Origin: Mactra quadrangularis
Lineage: Eukaryota; Mollusca; Bivalvia; Venerida; Mactridae
Direction: 5' to 3'
DNA: 64,000 bases
Assembly (NCBI GenBank): GCA_025267735.1
Contig: CM046311.1
Span: forward strand, 22,714,020 to 22,778,019
This document shows positions 10,979-25,900 of this stretch, one piece after another. The notes beneath the pieces were generated by a model. The model was not told the origin of the DNA. It was given only the letters and a program-made list of their open reading frames with translations, and ran no database searches. Position 1 is the stretch's first letter; each line of letters begins with the position of its first letter. The position numbers and the translations under genes were made by a program.

Positions 10979-13900
10979 CTACAATTGTTAAGACACATTA
11001 ATTCATTATTCCTTAATAGCTGGTTCAATATTTGCCAAATATATATAAGAGGACAATATCAAAAGGTACAAGCTTAACATCATGTCGTAAAATAATTGAA
11101 ATAAACATTGAATAGACTGTAAAGCAGAATACTAACTATAAAGTAAGATAAGTGGTTAACTGGATACAGTATAATATGGAGAAGTTTCCGTCCTCGTGGA
11201 AGAGCATCTGGGTACTGGTTATAGACAAGGGTCCAGGAAAGCTAGGTTAGGTGCGTTGGACGCCGTAAAGTAACCTAAATATTGTGTTGACGTGACGTTA
11301 AACCAAGTATTATAATAGTCAAAAGCTGACAAACGTATAAAAGCGTCTTTTTTCATGACAATAAATAAACAATCATAGTAAATACAACAACCACTGTCAT
11401 CAAACTGGTATCATTCCAATGTACTATTTGAATTGTACACACAATCTTCAGGTTGATGGCAAATAAATAAAACAAAGTACCGCATGTTCCTATTCATTTT
11501 ACTTGAATGTTTTGTATTGGTCACGTAATAAGTCCACCCTGATACAGAATCATATCTATGGGACTCGTCAAACTGAATCGCTAGCAAGTTGAGTGTGAAC
11601 CAGTTAATATGTAACTAGCTGACTTTTATGTGTATTCTTGTATTACAATATCAAGATACGAGTCCTGTGACAGCAATATACAGTATATACTAAATTCGGG
11701 TAGAAAATTTTAATAAACGTTTATGGTCCAAACATTTATGACACGAATTCCAAAGTATCTATCCTGAACGTTGTTTTAATAGGAATACAAACATTTTAGA
11801 ATGTCTTATCAAACAATTATAAAATGATTCTAGTAGGACATCACCTTTCTTGCATGTATACACTGCTTTACTATTCATATAGTTTCTCCCATCTTTGTCA
11901 GCATCTTGAGATACATAACCATTTGGGATTGATGTCAATACTTCACAAAACGTAGCTACAATAGAATAACAATGTGTTAAATAAACACTACCATAGAGTA
12001 AAATCTAGTTTAAAATGTTTCTATTACTTCATCAAAATTTTATATAAGGTTATGTACGAATGTGACTCACCTAACATCTTATGTGGGATTTAGATCTATC
12101 CCAAGTTAAGCAATAGCACTGTGTGCTGTGTTTTGCCTTATTGAGGCATCTCGCATCTGAGTGCTTAAAAAAAACTTCCATAAAGCGATCATAATTAAAT
12201 TTAAAAAAGTCATTAATGGAAAATAACATAAAAATATATGATAATTAATGAAGAAAACTTTTGATATTTCAAAATATTTATATCTCATTGATATTTCATC
12301 GATATAACACTCTGAGGTATGGTTGTATCAGATCAAATATGACAGAAGACTAGTACCCTCTACGTTGGTTCGAATCTTGTTTAGAAGTAACTACCTTGTT
12401 TCTTCGTACGAGTTATGTTGATGAGAATATATTTATCAGTATCAGAAAGTGGTGGTGCTTAATAGTGTAATAATCAGATACATGCGTACCAGAAACTTTA
12501 TTGCTATGTACTGGATAAGGAAGCAGGCTTGAAAGTGGTTATTCTTGGTTGTGAGAACTTGTTTCAATATGAAAGTTAATTTTTTAGACAGTTGCACATT
12601 AATTGAATGTATCCTCTGCAAATATGTAGAAGAAGAAGCGAATTTATTTGTGCAACACTAGGTAAATGGGTCCGTATGAAACATACCAATGCATTTCATA
12701 AAGTATACAATCACGTGACAATGACATAATAGTTATTTATGATCAACAAAAATAATGCTAATATGCGAGCGCTATTTTGTAAACTTACAAAACTGAAATA
12801 TTTTCTAAAACTCGGCTTTAAACTACTGCTATGTCAGGTTTAATTTTTATGGTGTAGAATACTAAACATAATCGCAGGTTTTGCTTTAATGGCATATATG
12901 CAATCCATCCAGCTTTTTCCTTATTTTGCGACTAATGAAACTATATCTATGCAATAGCCCGAGTTTAAACTCTGGATTAAACTCGAGATTATCTTTTAAC
13001 AACAATTATGCAATTGATCCGGTTTTGATATCTGTGTGTTCTTTCCTGATACTACAACTATGATTTGTCTCCTTAAAACCATGTTATGCCAAAACCGTAA
13101 ATTAACAAAGCTACTTGTTTATGACCCTGTAACTACAGGAATATGACCACAGAATACAGTAATTACATGTTGTCATTGCTATCATTTAATTGACCGTAGC
13201 GTAAATATTTTTCATGTAAAGCTAATGATTAAATTCTATTATATACATGATTTTAAACAACACATAGCATAAATGTATTCATCAACAAGAATGCTATGAT
13301 GGCCTTTAATTGCTCCGATTGCCAATGTTAGCCCTTTGCTAACGATTTGAACTATCTTATAAGTTGTCAGATAGACAAATCTACGTAGCAAGTGCTTAAG
13401 ATCTCGGCATTGCGATTTCAAACAAGATTCTAAAACATCTTTCGATATAAGCCTTTATAAAATCAAATGATCCGTGGAATATATCTAATGTATAAATGCA
13501 TTCGTATTAGTGTTTATTTGAATGTATGATATAAAATGGTTTCCACGAAATAAATTATTAGAATAAATGATAAAAAACTGACCAAATTTCCATAATATTT
13601 CAGCTGAAAAACGTAACCTCTAGACTTTTAACAAGGTTTCCATATTACGACTCTGTTGCCTAGTTTGACAGCACGTAACCCAAATTAAAAATAAACATAT
13701 ATTTTATTTAACATTTTGGCCAAGTTTCATAAAGATCAGTCCGTAAACGTTACATGTAGAATGTTAAGAGATATTTACAAAGATTTGAAATAGTGACCTA
13801 GTTTTGGGCTGCAATGGCCCACATTTGATCTCAAATTTGAACTTTGATTCAATTTAAATTTTTAAGAGATAAGAAATTTGACCAAGTTCCATATTAATTA

Positions 13901-16900
13901 GCTAAATAATGTGACCTCGTTCACAATGTTTTCCTTTTATCTGACCTTGTGACATTATCTTTATCCAAGATAACTGACATATAGAATGCTTACGAAGTCA
14001 TTGTTGAGGGCTTAGGCTATTAATACTGTATGTTAACTGTTGTATATAATACCGACTATAAATTAAAGTTAGTATTTTGTATCAGGGCGTAGGACAAAAA
14101 AATCGATTTCAATACCTCTCACTGTCACTACGTGACACGTGACCTTAAATAACTAGGGAACGTTTGGTAATAATATGTACATCTAGGTCTGATGAAAACT
14201 TGGTGGGACTGGTTAAATGAGGTTGCATGAATATTCCGCCTAGTGTGAGTCAAAATTGTTATAAGATTATAAACCAATAAGGAAACATTATATCTTCATA
14301 CGTCCACACTTTGGTGGTAATCCATATCCCCCTTCACCTACGGTATCACATAATTACCTAAGAAATAATGTTTCCAATCACAAAATGCTACCTTTATATG
14401 ACGGGATGTTGCGTGTTTTAGCTCGCCTTAGCAGTATCTCAGGGTGAGCTTTTGGGATTGTACGGAGTCCGTCGTCTGTTTACAATTGTCTGTGAACCCT
14501 CTAGTGGTTACATTTTTGGCTCATTTTTGTCAACGCTTGTCTAGGTTATTGCTCGGATAAATTCAAACATTATTCATCTCGGATGAAAAACTAGAACATA
14601 GGAATTAAAAAATAGAAAAACCTTGTTAACAATGTTGTGGCTACTGTTTTTATCGAATTATAATGGGAATTGGTTTGAAAGATTGTTTTGATGGGTCATC
14701 TTGGATACTCAGGTGAGCAACAAATGGCCATTATGACCCTCTCGTTCCATTTCATGGTACCGTGTAGGGAAAACAATTGTCGGTGTCTGCAATTTGCATT
14801 GGTTCATTTGAAAACAAGTCTTATTTTCGATCAGCAGCATGCGGATTTCTCGTGCAATATCGTTATAAATAAAGTCAGAGAAAATGCGATAAGTGCATAA
14901 ACGGTTTACCATTTTATAGGATGGAGAGAATAAGCTCCCGTTCATCGTGACGTCATTAGACAACTACTCGTCAAACGTTTTAGACGAAAGAACTAGTCAG
15001 TTAACGCAATGTCTATTAAAATATTTGACATAGGAGTCGACTTGTTCAACAAAAAACATTTAAGCTGAGCATCAAATACCTCCGGATGGAAGTAGCCGCA
15101 TGTTTTTATACAGCGAAATAGAAACCAGTGATATATGCGACTAAAAAAAGGCTCAAGAATTTGACGGCATTATATCATATAAAAAAGGATAGTATACTAA
15201 ACATGTAAAATGCTCCGTGTTTAGCAACAAAGTTTTTTTTATGTAGAAGTTAATTTTATATCTAAATTTCATTATGTTTACTATTCTGTTAAACAAAACT
15301 GCAAAAACTCTTTTTCGTATTCAATAACAGAGTTGCGATTTGATTGCATGTTTTACGTGTTTACTGTAGTATTTAAAAAAGAAACTAGATCTTTGTTTCT
15401 GCTCAAATTATTTTTATAAAATGACAAATACGACCGGTTATCATCAATTCGTGCCTTTAATTCAAACTTTATTCTTTTAAAATAGAGGTTACACGATCTC
15501 TACGACTATGCTGACGATAACACGCTGTTCAGTGCCCACCACTCAGTAGAAACAGTAGAAAAAACCTTGAATTTGACAGTAGATATTAAATTAATTAGTT
15601 TACAAGCTATAAAATGCAAGCGACTCCCCCCAAAAAAGTCCCATTTCCATTGGTACAAAACACACAGTCAAAACGTGTTTTTTATATTGATAGTTTTGAT
15701 ATACACTGTGATGAAGAGGTTAAACTTTTGGGCATTACAATAGAATTAAAACTTAATTTGATAAATATATCTCTTTTAAATACATAAAGACTTCAAACTA
15801 ATTAAATGTACTTACAAGAATTGGGAAATACCTTCATATGCTCGGCAAATTGAATAGTTTTTACTCCTTTTATATTACTCCAATTTTAATTACTGTCCGC
15901 TTATATGGCATTTGTGTAGCAATGCTGACACCCAAAAATTGAAATATACTGAAGATACCTCTCCGTTTTATATATAATGATTGTACGTCCAGTTTGGAAT
16001 CTGGTTTGAAAAAAGCCAGTTTTACCAACTTTGAGAATAATACGTTTATGTATAATGGCTATTGACAGCTTCAAATCATACATAAAACTTACCCAAATGT
16101 AACTGTTGTATATAATACCGACCCTGAATAAAAGTTTGTATTTTGTTTCTGGAATTAGGCCTAACGAGGTCCTTAAACTCGTCCGAGAGTCGATCTTCTT
16201 TATCAGAAAGTAACATTTCAACGCTATTGCAATCAAAATGCACAAACAACTTCTATAGATTCCCCGTCTATTTACCAACATTGGACCTTTCTGTTCTACG
16301 CTATCTGGAAACTCTAGTTTAGTCATTTTTACGTGACCTAGTTTAATGAACAATAATTGTAACTTACAGTTTCGGAGAAAAATTATGCTATGGTCATAAT
16401 TCGATTAAACTAATCATTTATTGATACCAAGCATGTTTGTAGGAAATAGTTATTTTCAGCGACTAGTTGTCAAAGGAGGTTGCATTCGGATGTTACCAGA
16501 ATTTATCTGTACGATATGAGTTTTTTTATCTATTTTTGAAAATATTTCATCTCTTTTCAACAAGTTTGATATTTTAAGCTTTTTATAATTAAGCACCGTT
16601 CCATCAGTACTACAATTATTTTATTTTGTAAGGCGCCCGTTCACAAAAATTTTTTTGTACACTTTTCTGTTGACTGTGCATACAAAAGAAACTCTCAAAT
16701 TGAGAAGTTTAGTAAATTCCTGTCCCAGATTATTGTGACAAAATTTGAAATAAGCTCATCATAAATGAAATGTAAAATAAAATGCCTATATATATACCTG
16801 TACACTGAAAATCTACTTTCGTCCATTTTCCATTTTTGCATGTTGTGCGTATATTTCCGTTCATTATATAATCATCCTCACAATTATAATCGATGTATGA

Positions 16901-19900
16901 ACCTTCATCATACCGGTTATTATTTCCATTATGTGATTTTTTCGTGATATAAGAATTAGCGGGTATATCTGGTTCATCACAAAATCCTCTCACACCTGTA
17001 ATAGACAACTGGAATTTTAATTGAGAAGATATAAAATACAATACAACATGAGAACTGTTTTGTTGTTTCCAAGAGTTCTTTTTCAATCAATACATTCTTT
17101 AACCTAGTCTAGTAGGATTCTTGATACCTCGGGGTACGAGAATGTAATCAATATATATTACAATATAATAATTATGTATAAAGTCAGAAATGATTCATGC
17201 ACATAGTATTAATACAATTTTATGTCGAGTTAAATTCTAAAGTCATATATAGTAACAATGTGTATACATGCATTAAATTTATCATCATACAGAGGTCATA
17301 ATATGGAGATCCTTTTTAATCGTATGAACAACTGTATAATTGCCATGCTACAAACACAAAAAATTCAAACATGTCGTGAATACCTTATGCCGAGTTTCTT
17401 TACATTATCGTGAACTAACACGAGATATAACGCCCGATATGTTTCTTTGCCTTCGAATTAGTTTAAACTCTAGTTATAATTCTGTTAAAAAATGATCTAG
17501 GAGTATTTGTTAAATTGCGTTTCTTTAAATACTCTCAGAGTTAAGTCACTTAACGAAGACAAAATCTTTATCATCAATCTCAAAACAAGTAAAATTATCA
17601 AAATGCAAAAATATATAACTGCTTAGGGGTTATAATAACTCTCTCTCTTTAGCGGGCTCCCTTGTAGGGGTCAAGTTCTTTAAAATATCAATTCCTTATA
17701 AAAGTGGGATACTTTAATTATAATATTTAATTTAGACAATGAAGGTACCCTCTCAGTCAATTAAATTGTTTAAAAGTGGTTTCAGAAAATTTACACAACC
17801 GCGTTGTATAACGTATACAATATTGCAGAGTGTTTGGTATATCATATCGTTTTTCCAGTGATTTTTACTCGAGAAACCAGTGTGTGCAAGTTTTGAGTAC
17901 GCACATATCTACACTGATGTTAAAAAGAAACGCTCTATTTCAACTAGGTACATAATTTTGGTGATTCAGAATAACAAGAGAAAATATTGATGTTGTTAGC
18001 CTTTAAGAAGTGCTTAGTGGCGTGTGCAACGCGGGGTCTGTCGTTTTTATGCTGTTAGACAAAGTCTTAACGTTGCCAGAATTATCAGACGCTTACTGGG
18101 CATATTAACTGGTCGATGAGAAGTTTCCAAGAGATTACCTTGGCAAACAATGAGCTATGACTTAAACTCGTTTTGAGACGCTGATAAGTCTAAGAACTTT
18201 ACATGAGTCGAAACACGACTTATCTCTGAACACTACATTCTCCCAACACCAAGTCCGCGAAGATTCGAGCGGAAAGATAGACGTTGGTGAACTTTAGAAC
18301 TAGCCTGCGGTACGGTTTTTGTCAAACATGTAAATTTCCCATTGTTTGTCGACTTATTTGCCATACACGATTATCCTTTCACCACACATGACGTAGATAC
18401 TGTCGCAAAAATCTATTACGTATGAAAGCTGATTTTCGTTTCTTCGTCGCGAAGATTAAAAAAAACGAAGGCACGACAAAACCATAGCTTGTCGTATCTT
18501 CGCATTTTCATTTTTCCTAATCGTTGCGGCGAAGAAACGAATACACGCCGAAATAAATACAACAATTCGTCAGATAAAATGTGTCGTGTCTTCGCCTTAC
18601 ATCTGTCGTTTCGTTTTTTCGCCACGAAGAAGTGGAAAAAGAAACGTACGACAAATTCAGTTTGTCGTATCTTCGCATTTTCGTGTTTTCTTACCTTTGC
18701 GGCGAAGAAACGAATACACGACAAAATAAATGCAACAATACGCCCAATAAAATGTGTCGTGTCGTATAGTTGCATTTTTGCAGATATATAAACGTATCCT
18801 TATTTATTTCCAAAACATTTATAAATGTATGAGAGCAAACCCACATAAGCAAAGATGGCGAAACATGCATATCAAATGAATACATATGCAAAGACGAAAC
18901 AAATTATAATCTATATTATTTAGCACTTTTTAATCAACATACCAGATGGCCAACATCCTTGTGTTGTCATTAACGTAATTTTCATGAATAATTATTATGC
19001 ATTTCATGTAGATCAGTTATTTAATATTTTATCCAACTCTATTACTATACGCTAACATAACCACACATAATACACTTTTGTATATTGTATTGTTGTATTT
19101 TGAGCCGACGACTTTGATTTTCTTGAATAGAATTTGTCTTATCTTGTTCGTATTGACAACATAGTGACATGGTCACCTAAGGGGAGCATTTGGATTTATT
19201 CACATGAACTTTGTTGAGTAAAACACTACTCGTGTTAATTAATTTCAACACACCAATTAATATCTAATTCTTATAATATGCGCAATAGAAATACCCCTGA
19301 ATTTAAAACAATCTAAGACTATATAGCGGATAAGCAAACCCCAAATAAGTCAGGAGTTAATCCGTCAGTAAAGTAATTGGGCATTAGATGAGAGTTTGCG
19401 TTACTTAAAAAATAGAAAATAAATCAGAGATTATTTCGGTTGTATTCGGGGTTATTTCTTAAAAGATAGCAAATCCAAGATTATTTCGGTTGTAGAAAAT
19501 AAATGACACGAGTAGCGATCACTATTAAAGTCCACGTGAATTAAGTGCAAATATTCCTCTAATGTCCTATGTCTTTACTGGAGGATTAAATCCTTACAAA
19601 TTTGGGGTTTACTAACCCGCTATATTATTAATTGTTTTGAATTCGGGGTTATTTCTGTCGCGTTTCTTTAATTACATATCTCTTCCTTTGTTTAACATGG
19701 GTTAATATATTTCGGAACAACTTAGTAAAACAAAAGATTTCACGTCCAGGTAACGATGGATTTACAGTAGAGTTTTTTTAAATTCTTTTGGAAAGACATT
19801 GGAATGTTTCTTGTAAGATCAATGAACTTTGCTTTTAAAAAAGGAGAACTTTCAGTAACCCAGAAACAAGGAGTAATAACATGTATTCCTAAGGGAAATA

Positions 19901-22900
19901 AAGACAAGTTGTTTTTAAAAAATTGGCGACCAATATCATTACTTAATGTTGCATACAAAATTGCATCCTCATCTATAGCATTTAGAATAAAAAATAAGTT
20001 AAATTCTATAGTAAATGAAGATCAAACTGGTTTTATTCCGGGCAGATTAATGGCAACAAATATTAGACAATTATATGACCTTCTTTATCAGACAGAAAAA
20101 AAATAAAATTCCTGCATTACTGTTGCTAATAGACTTTGCTGCTGCTTTTGACACAGTGTCTTGGGAATATATGCATAAAGTTTTTAATTTATGTTAATTT
20201 TGGCAGATCAATAAGATCATGTCCAGAATATAATCTAGGCTGGAACGACACCAATTTTACAGTATTAGAAGTAAAATTTTCTACTAATAAAAACTTATCA
20301 TTGATCCTAATTATGATCCGAAAATCATTATTTTCTAACTGGTCAAAACGAGTTTTCTCCCCTATTGGCAAATTAGTGGTTATTAAATCACTTGCTTTAG
20401 CAAAATTAAATCACCTTAGTTTAGGCATACCAAACCCTCCTTTAGACAAAATCAACATGATTCAGAATTTATTTCATAAATTTCTCTGGAAAGGGGGTGT
20501 TGATAAGATAAAAAGAAATATTATTACCCAAGAATACAAATATGGATGCTAAAAGATGGTTGATTTAAAACATTTTATGTATAGCTTAAAAATTACCTGG
20601 TTGAAGAGATTTTGTTATTCTAATAATAAATACTTTGAATTTGTAAATACCACATGCCCATATTTTAAAGAAATTAATAACTTTGGAAGTGATTTTATTA
20701 AAAGGAAAAAAATAACAGAATCAAATCCCTTCTGGAAAGATGTTCTATATGGTTAAATAAACCACAGGATACTTGCAACAAACCATTTACTCAATAAAAT
20801 GAATATCGTGAATTCTGACTTATAGACTTTTTGTGGTAATAATAAAGAAACGTTGCCTAATTTGTTTTATGAATGTGAATATTCAAAAATTAAAATTGAA
20901 CAAAACTGGTCTATCTATGATATCATATTTGGAAACAAGCAACTGCATCAGATGGCTAATTTAATTATACTGCAAGCTAAATATCACATTTATTATTGTA
21001 GAAGTAACAAAATAAGGCCTAACATAACACAATTTAAGACTCTTTTATGTACTTTTTAAAAAATAAAAAAAAATATACTGCAAAACAGTCCCAAAAAGAA
21101 GAAAGCTTCAGAAAACCATGGGAAAAATATATTAATCTAGTTACATGATAATGAATATCACTTAAGACTAAATACATACTAGTCCTATTGTTATAATTTA
21201 TACTTAAACTCATATATACATTTAAGTTAATGTAATGAAATTTGCCTCTTGTTGTTTATGTGTTCTAATAGTAATTACAACTTTACTAAATACTTAAGTT
21301 TCAATATATTGTACCTGTATATTTTGCTGTCTCTGTTTATTTCTTATGTGGCTATTCTCATTTAAATGTTGTATACGTATAATAAATCCATACTAATATG
21401 CTTTATACAAGATATGCAATATACTGAAGTTAGCATTATTTTAATCATAAGTGAACATTTGGATACGTGTACATTGAGATATATCTTTTGAATGCAAGCT
21501 CAATTGTAATATGTAATAATTTTTTGCTTTGTTTTTATTACTCTTTCTATGTAATGCACACAATGTTTAAATAGGAAAATATAAAGCATTTATCTCCTTT
21601 AACATCAGACATTGTTGACAATATTACCAAGAGTTATGTAACAATGAAAAAAAAACCAGAACAGCCATTATGATTATAATCAAAGCACTGGAGTGCTGGA
21701 GGAACGATGTCCTGAACTGTTTTAATAAATAAAGATTATAATTATGTAAAAAATCAAACTTGTGCAGCAATATTATCTATAAAATAATGTACATTGTAAG
21801 AAGTATCAATTAATAGAATTTAACAAGAGCAGTCCAAGGATAGAACTAGACTTTTCGAGTAATTTGCTAATTGCAAGGTTTATCTTACTTTATCAAACAA
21901 ATAAATCAGTCAAAGAATAATAAACCAATTCATATAAGAACTGCTATAACATAAGTCCATAGTAACGTCCCTTCAAAGTTAAGAAGACGTACGTACCATC
22001 AATGAATTAGCACATCTATTTTCATTTTGATATCTTAATTGACTTAAAGTATGCACATGTTAACTAGACACTTTATGATTATGTCATTGCAACAATTGTT
22101 CCATTTTGAGAAAGAAGTCTAGGCTAAAACCGAACTCATGCCGTATTACGGAAAAACTCACGACAAGTCAAGGAAATTTATGATAGTGATCAAATAATTT
22201 GTCTTAGACCACTGTGAGAGAGGCTAGTGACTTTAAGTATTATTTTCTCTGTTTTTAGTTCATTTTTATCGGAGTTCCACATGCACATTTATGTGTTACG
22301 TTCGGGAAGGAAACGGGGTTTTGGTAGATCAGATAGGGTACGATTAAACGTTTTTTCTTGTTTAACGTCAGATAACTTTCTTCATGTGCTTTTCATCAAT
22401 AAACTTTTATATGCAATCGACAAATTAAGCATTTGTTTGATAAATAAGACCAAGTTTTTGAAAATCGACCCAGAAATAAAAACACAAGAGCCCGTTGAAT
22501 AAGGTCGGTCATTTTTTTCTTGGTTTCTGAGTTGACCAGTTGCATACCTTTACTATAAATATGTGTGTGTGTATAAAAAAGATTTTTTGGGGTGGGGGAC
22601 TGTTTTGTGACGGCAACCTGTGAATTGTATGCGAGAGAACTTAATTTCTTAAATTAATCGGACACCTGCAGTCTGCATCGCGTAATCTTTGGAACTTTAC
22701 TATCGAATCTATCGTTTACATTATTTTGTAAACTAGTCAAGCGATGTGGTCGTTTACTGCCATTCCATCGATTGGAAAACCATCGATTTTGAAATTATTG
22801 CATATGTACAGTACTCGATGGTGCATTTGCGCAATGGTGCGTTTTAGATTGAACACTGGATTTATACAGTTAAATCTCCGATTCGCCAATGTTTGTTCCA

Positions 22901-25900
22901 TTTCGTTCATTTGCGCAGAATTCTCCATTGCGTGTTTAAGTCATATCCTGTTGTTTTATTGCTGATAATATATTAACGCCCAAAAAAGTAATTTAAAAAT
23001 TAAAACTTCATTTCGCTACTGACTGCTTTCGTCCATTTTGCCCCTAATTCTCTATTGCGTGTTTTAGTCATACCCGCAGTAAACCGTATCATGTTGCTCT
23101 ATTCGCTACTGACTGCATTTCGTCCATTTTGACCCTAATTCTCTATTGCGTGTTTTAGTCATACCAGCAGTAAGCCGTATCATATTGTTCTATTGCCGGA
23201 TGAAAAATCAAATCTATGGAAATAAGTTGCAAGCGATTATCAGGATAATATACTTACCGGAAACATCCGAATCAAATTTTGCAGTAATGATATGCGGAGT
23301 GGATCGGGTGTTTTGCTTAGATTCAATGCTTGGAGCCGAAATTACGGTTTGTTAACTCTGGAACGATGTTAAGACATCGTTCCAAAAATGGGAAATAATC
23401 AGTATACATCAATACTCTTCTTCATGTTGTAATAATCTCATGTATTATTGTTTTTAAGAATATTAATGAATGTAATTTGATTAAGTTGATGTCAGAGTAT
23501 TTTTTTATTTTGTTACACATACTATGTAAATGTATTAGTTTGAAGGACATGTTCCTTTTGTTTCATATGTATATATTGGAAAAAATGGGCAACAATTAGT
23601 TGCTGAAATTGAAAAAAATATTTCACATGAGCGACGTGAGCGAGTTGATATTTAGATATCAACCCGGCCACGTGAAAAGAATAACTGCTCTCGTGAAATT
23701 TTAATTTGTCTATTCAACGGAACGTGGTCTGCGTGTAAATTTAGAATTTAGAATCAGCAAGAACTGTTTAATTTTGAAATATTGTTTTTACAAAAAATCT
23801 TATTTTATTTCCATGAAATGTTTATTACTTAAACTTAAATCATTTTGAAAATATATATACAGAACTTTGAATTTCTTTAAAGTACATGAAATGTGAAAAT
23901 TAGTATTTTCAGTTGTATTTATTCATATAATGATATTAGTTATGACGTTAACCACCTAAAATACACCCCATTTAGACTCATTGTCTACGATATTACCTCC
24001 AAATCAAATGTAATCGGGAATGAGTTTGTAAAATATCACTGCTCATAACTATGTCCAACATGAAAGGCGTACAATTGTGTAATTAACCGAAAAATTATAT
24101 GGCGGCGTTGAATTAGAACTAAATATCAGCCCTCATAAATTTTAACAAGATAATAAATCCAGAATCTTATTCATACATTTACTGTTTATTATCAAATACT
24201 ATTTCCCTTCCTGGATTCTAAAACATGCAATCCAATTACGCTCATTACTGTTAGTTAATCGTTTCAGATCCGCTAAACTCTCGTGAGAGAAAAATATGCA
24301 TCAAAATTAAATTCGTTTACAAAATATAGTCCTTGCCCAATCAGTGTGCATGTGTAACTAATCACTTGAATCGTTGTGTAAGTCGGATATGAACATTGCG
24401 CTACGGATTTCCTGTGTTAAAAACCTAGTTCTTCTAATTCGGAAAACCCTCGCAAATAATATCCTTTACATAAAACTAGCAAATCAGAGATTAATTCAAG
24501 TGTTAAAAATAATTGACACTAGAGGCCTTATTCTAGGTCATGCGTGTTTTTTTTACGTTAAATAATGGAATGGCCCACTAAATAGGTTAATATGAAATAA
24601 TGCATGAATACCATTTTAATGATTTAAACACACCACTTTGATATTAAACATATATTTTAAACAGTGTATATGCACATTATAAATGTTATATAATGTCTTT
24701 TATTAATGATGTGTTTATAAAATAAGTGTAAACTAACTATAAATTTGTAGAAATAATTCAGTCCTATATATTAATGCGTAATGAAACCGTTTATATACGC
24801 AATGTTTACGTGGACGACCTGTAGTAAGGATTTTATCATTAAAGTTCACGTGAATTAATTGAAAATGCTCCCCTTAGGTGACCATGAGACTATGTTGTCA
24901 ATACGAACGCTGATGATATCACAAGAGTGCACTGGTATGATGAAAAAAAGTTACTAATTAGGATCTTAAAATTTGTCCTAATATAGTAAATTGTTTTTAA
25001 TTCAATATATATTCTTTTGATATGTATGTATTGTCATATTTTATTATGTAGTTTTGTCCCCGTATATTTATCAATGTTATAATTATCAAAACAAAAAACT
25101 ATTAATTAAGAATATTTATTTACTTAAAGATAATATTGTACATATCAAAATTAAAAACATTCGATTCATATCACAACATATAGTTTACAAACCATTTTTT
25201 CTATAGTATTTTACGGCTCTCGTGGAAACGTTTGCAGAAAATTCGACGCGCATTTTTAAAAGTCGCTGGTATCATGTGTAAAATTGACACTGACCTGACC
25301 TTTATGCAAGAATACACATTAAATTGAATACGATGTAGTATTAATGCTCGATTACACCATGGCCTTGAGAATTATGTGTTGAAATTCAAATAAACATACT
25401 TCTATAATTTTACAATCGCTGCCGAAATGTAGAATAGGCGTGATACTGGTTATTCGGCGGGATATGTTTAGATTATTATTAGATGCAAATGTGAAGGGTC
25501 AAATCGGGGTCAAAGTTTGCGCACAATACTCCTTGTTAACATATGGTAAATTGCAATTTAAGAAAGCTGAGGTATATACACTCACCAAAATTTCTAATCG
25601 ATCATCCCATTAATTCCTTTTTTTTTCAAACAAATGAAATAAACTTTGGACTTCGCACTATAATGTCCCTTATTGTTCTTTTGGTTTCTAATAGTGACCT
25701 TCCATAACGAAAAATATGCTATTTATAATATATAATATTTTCCAACCCGAACCATTTCAGTGCCTTCAGCGCTTTAATTAACGTCGTATTTAACACATAT
25801 TTAGGCTATATACACGACGGTCTGCTCTTCCTACTAATGGTTTCCTGGGCACATTTTTATCACCAGTACTAACTTACCCTACCATGAGGCCGACAACTCA

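Noticed and set aside
14709..14963. Overlapping opposite-strand frames near 14690-14960
   Set aside because: No domain or splice support on either strand.
15901..16353. A 150-codon minus-strand frame
   Set aside because: It is antisense to the readable LINE reverse transcriptase fragment on the plus strand and has no domain.
18416..18891. Overlapping frames on both strands
   Set aside because: They fall in the cttcgc-rich tandem repeat and have no domain or splice support.
22227..22502. A 91-codon plus-strand frame as a gene
   Set aside because: No domain, no splice context and no composition shift from the surrounding intron.
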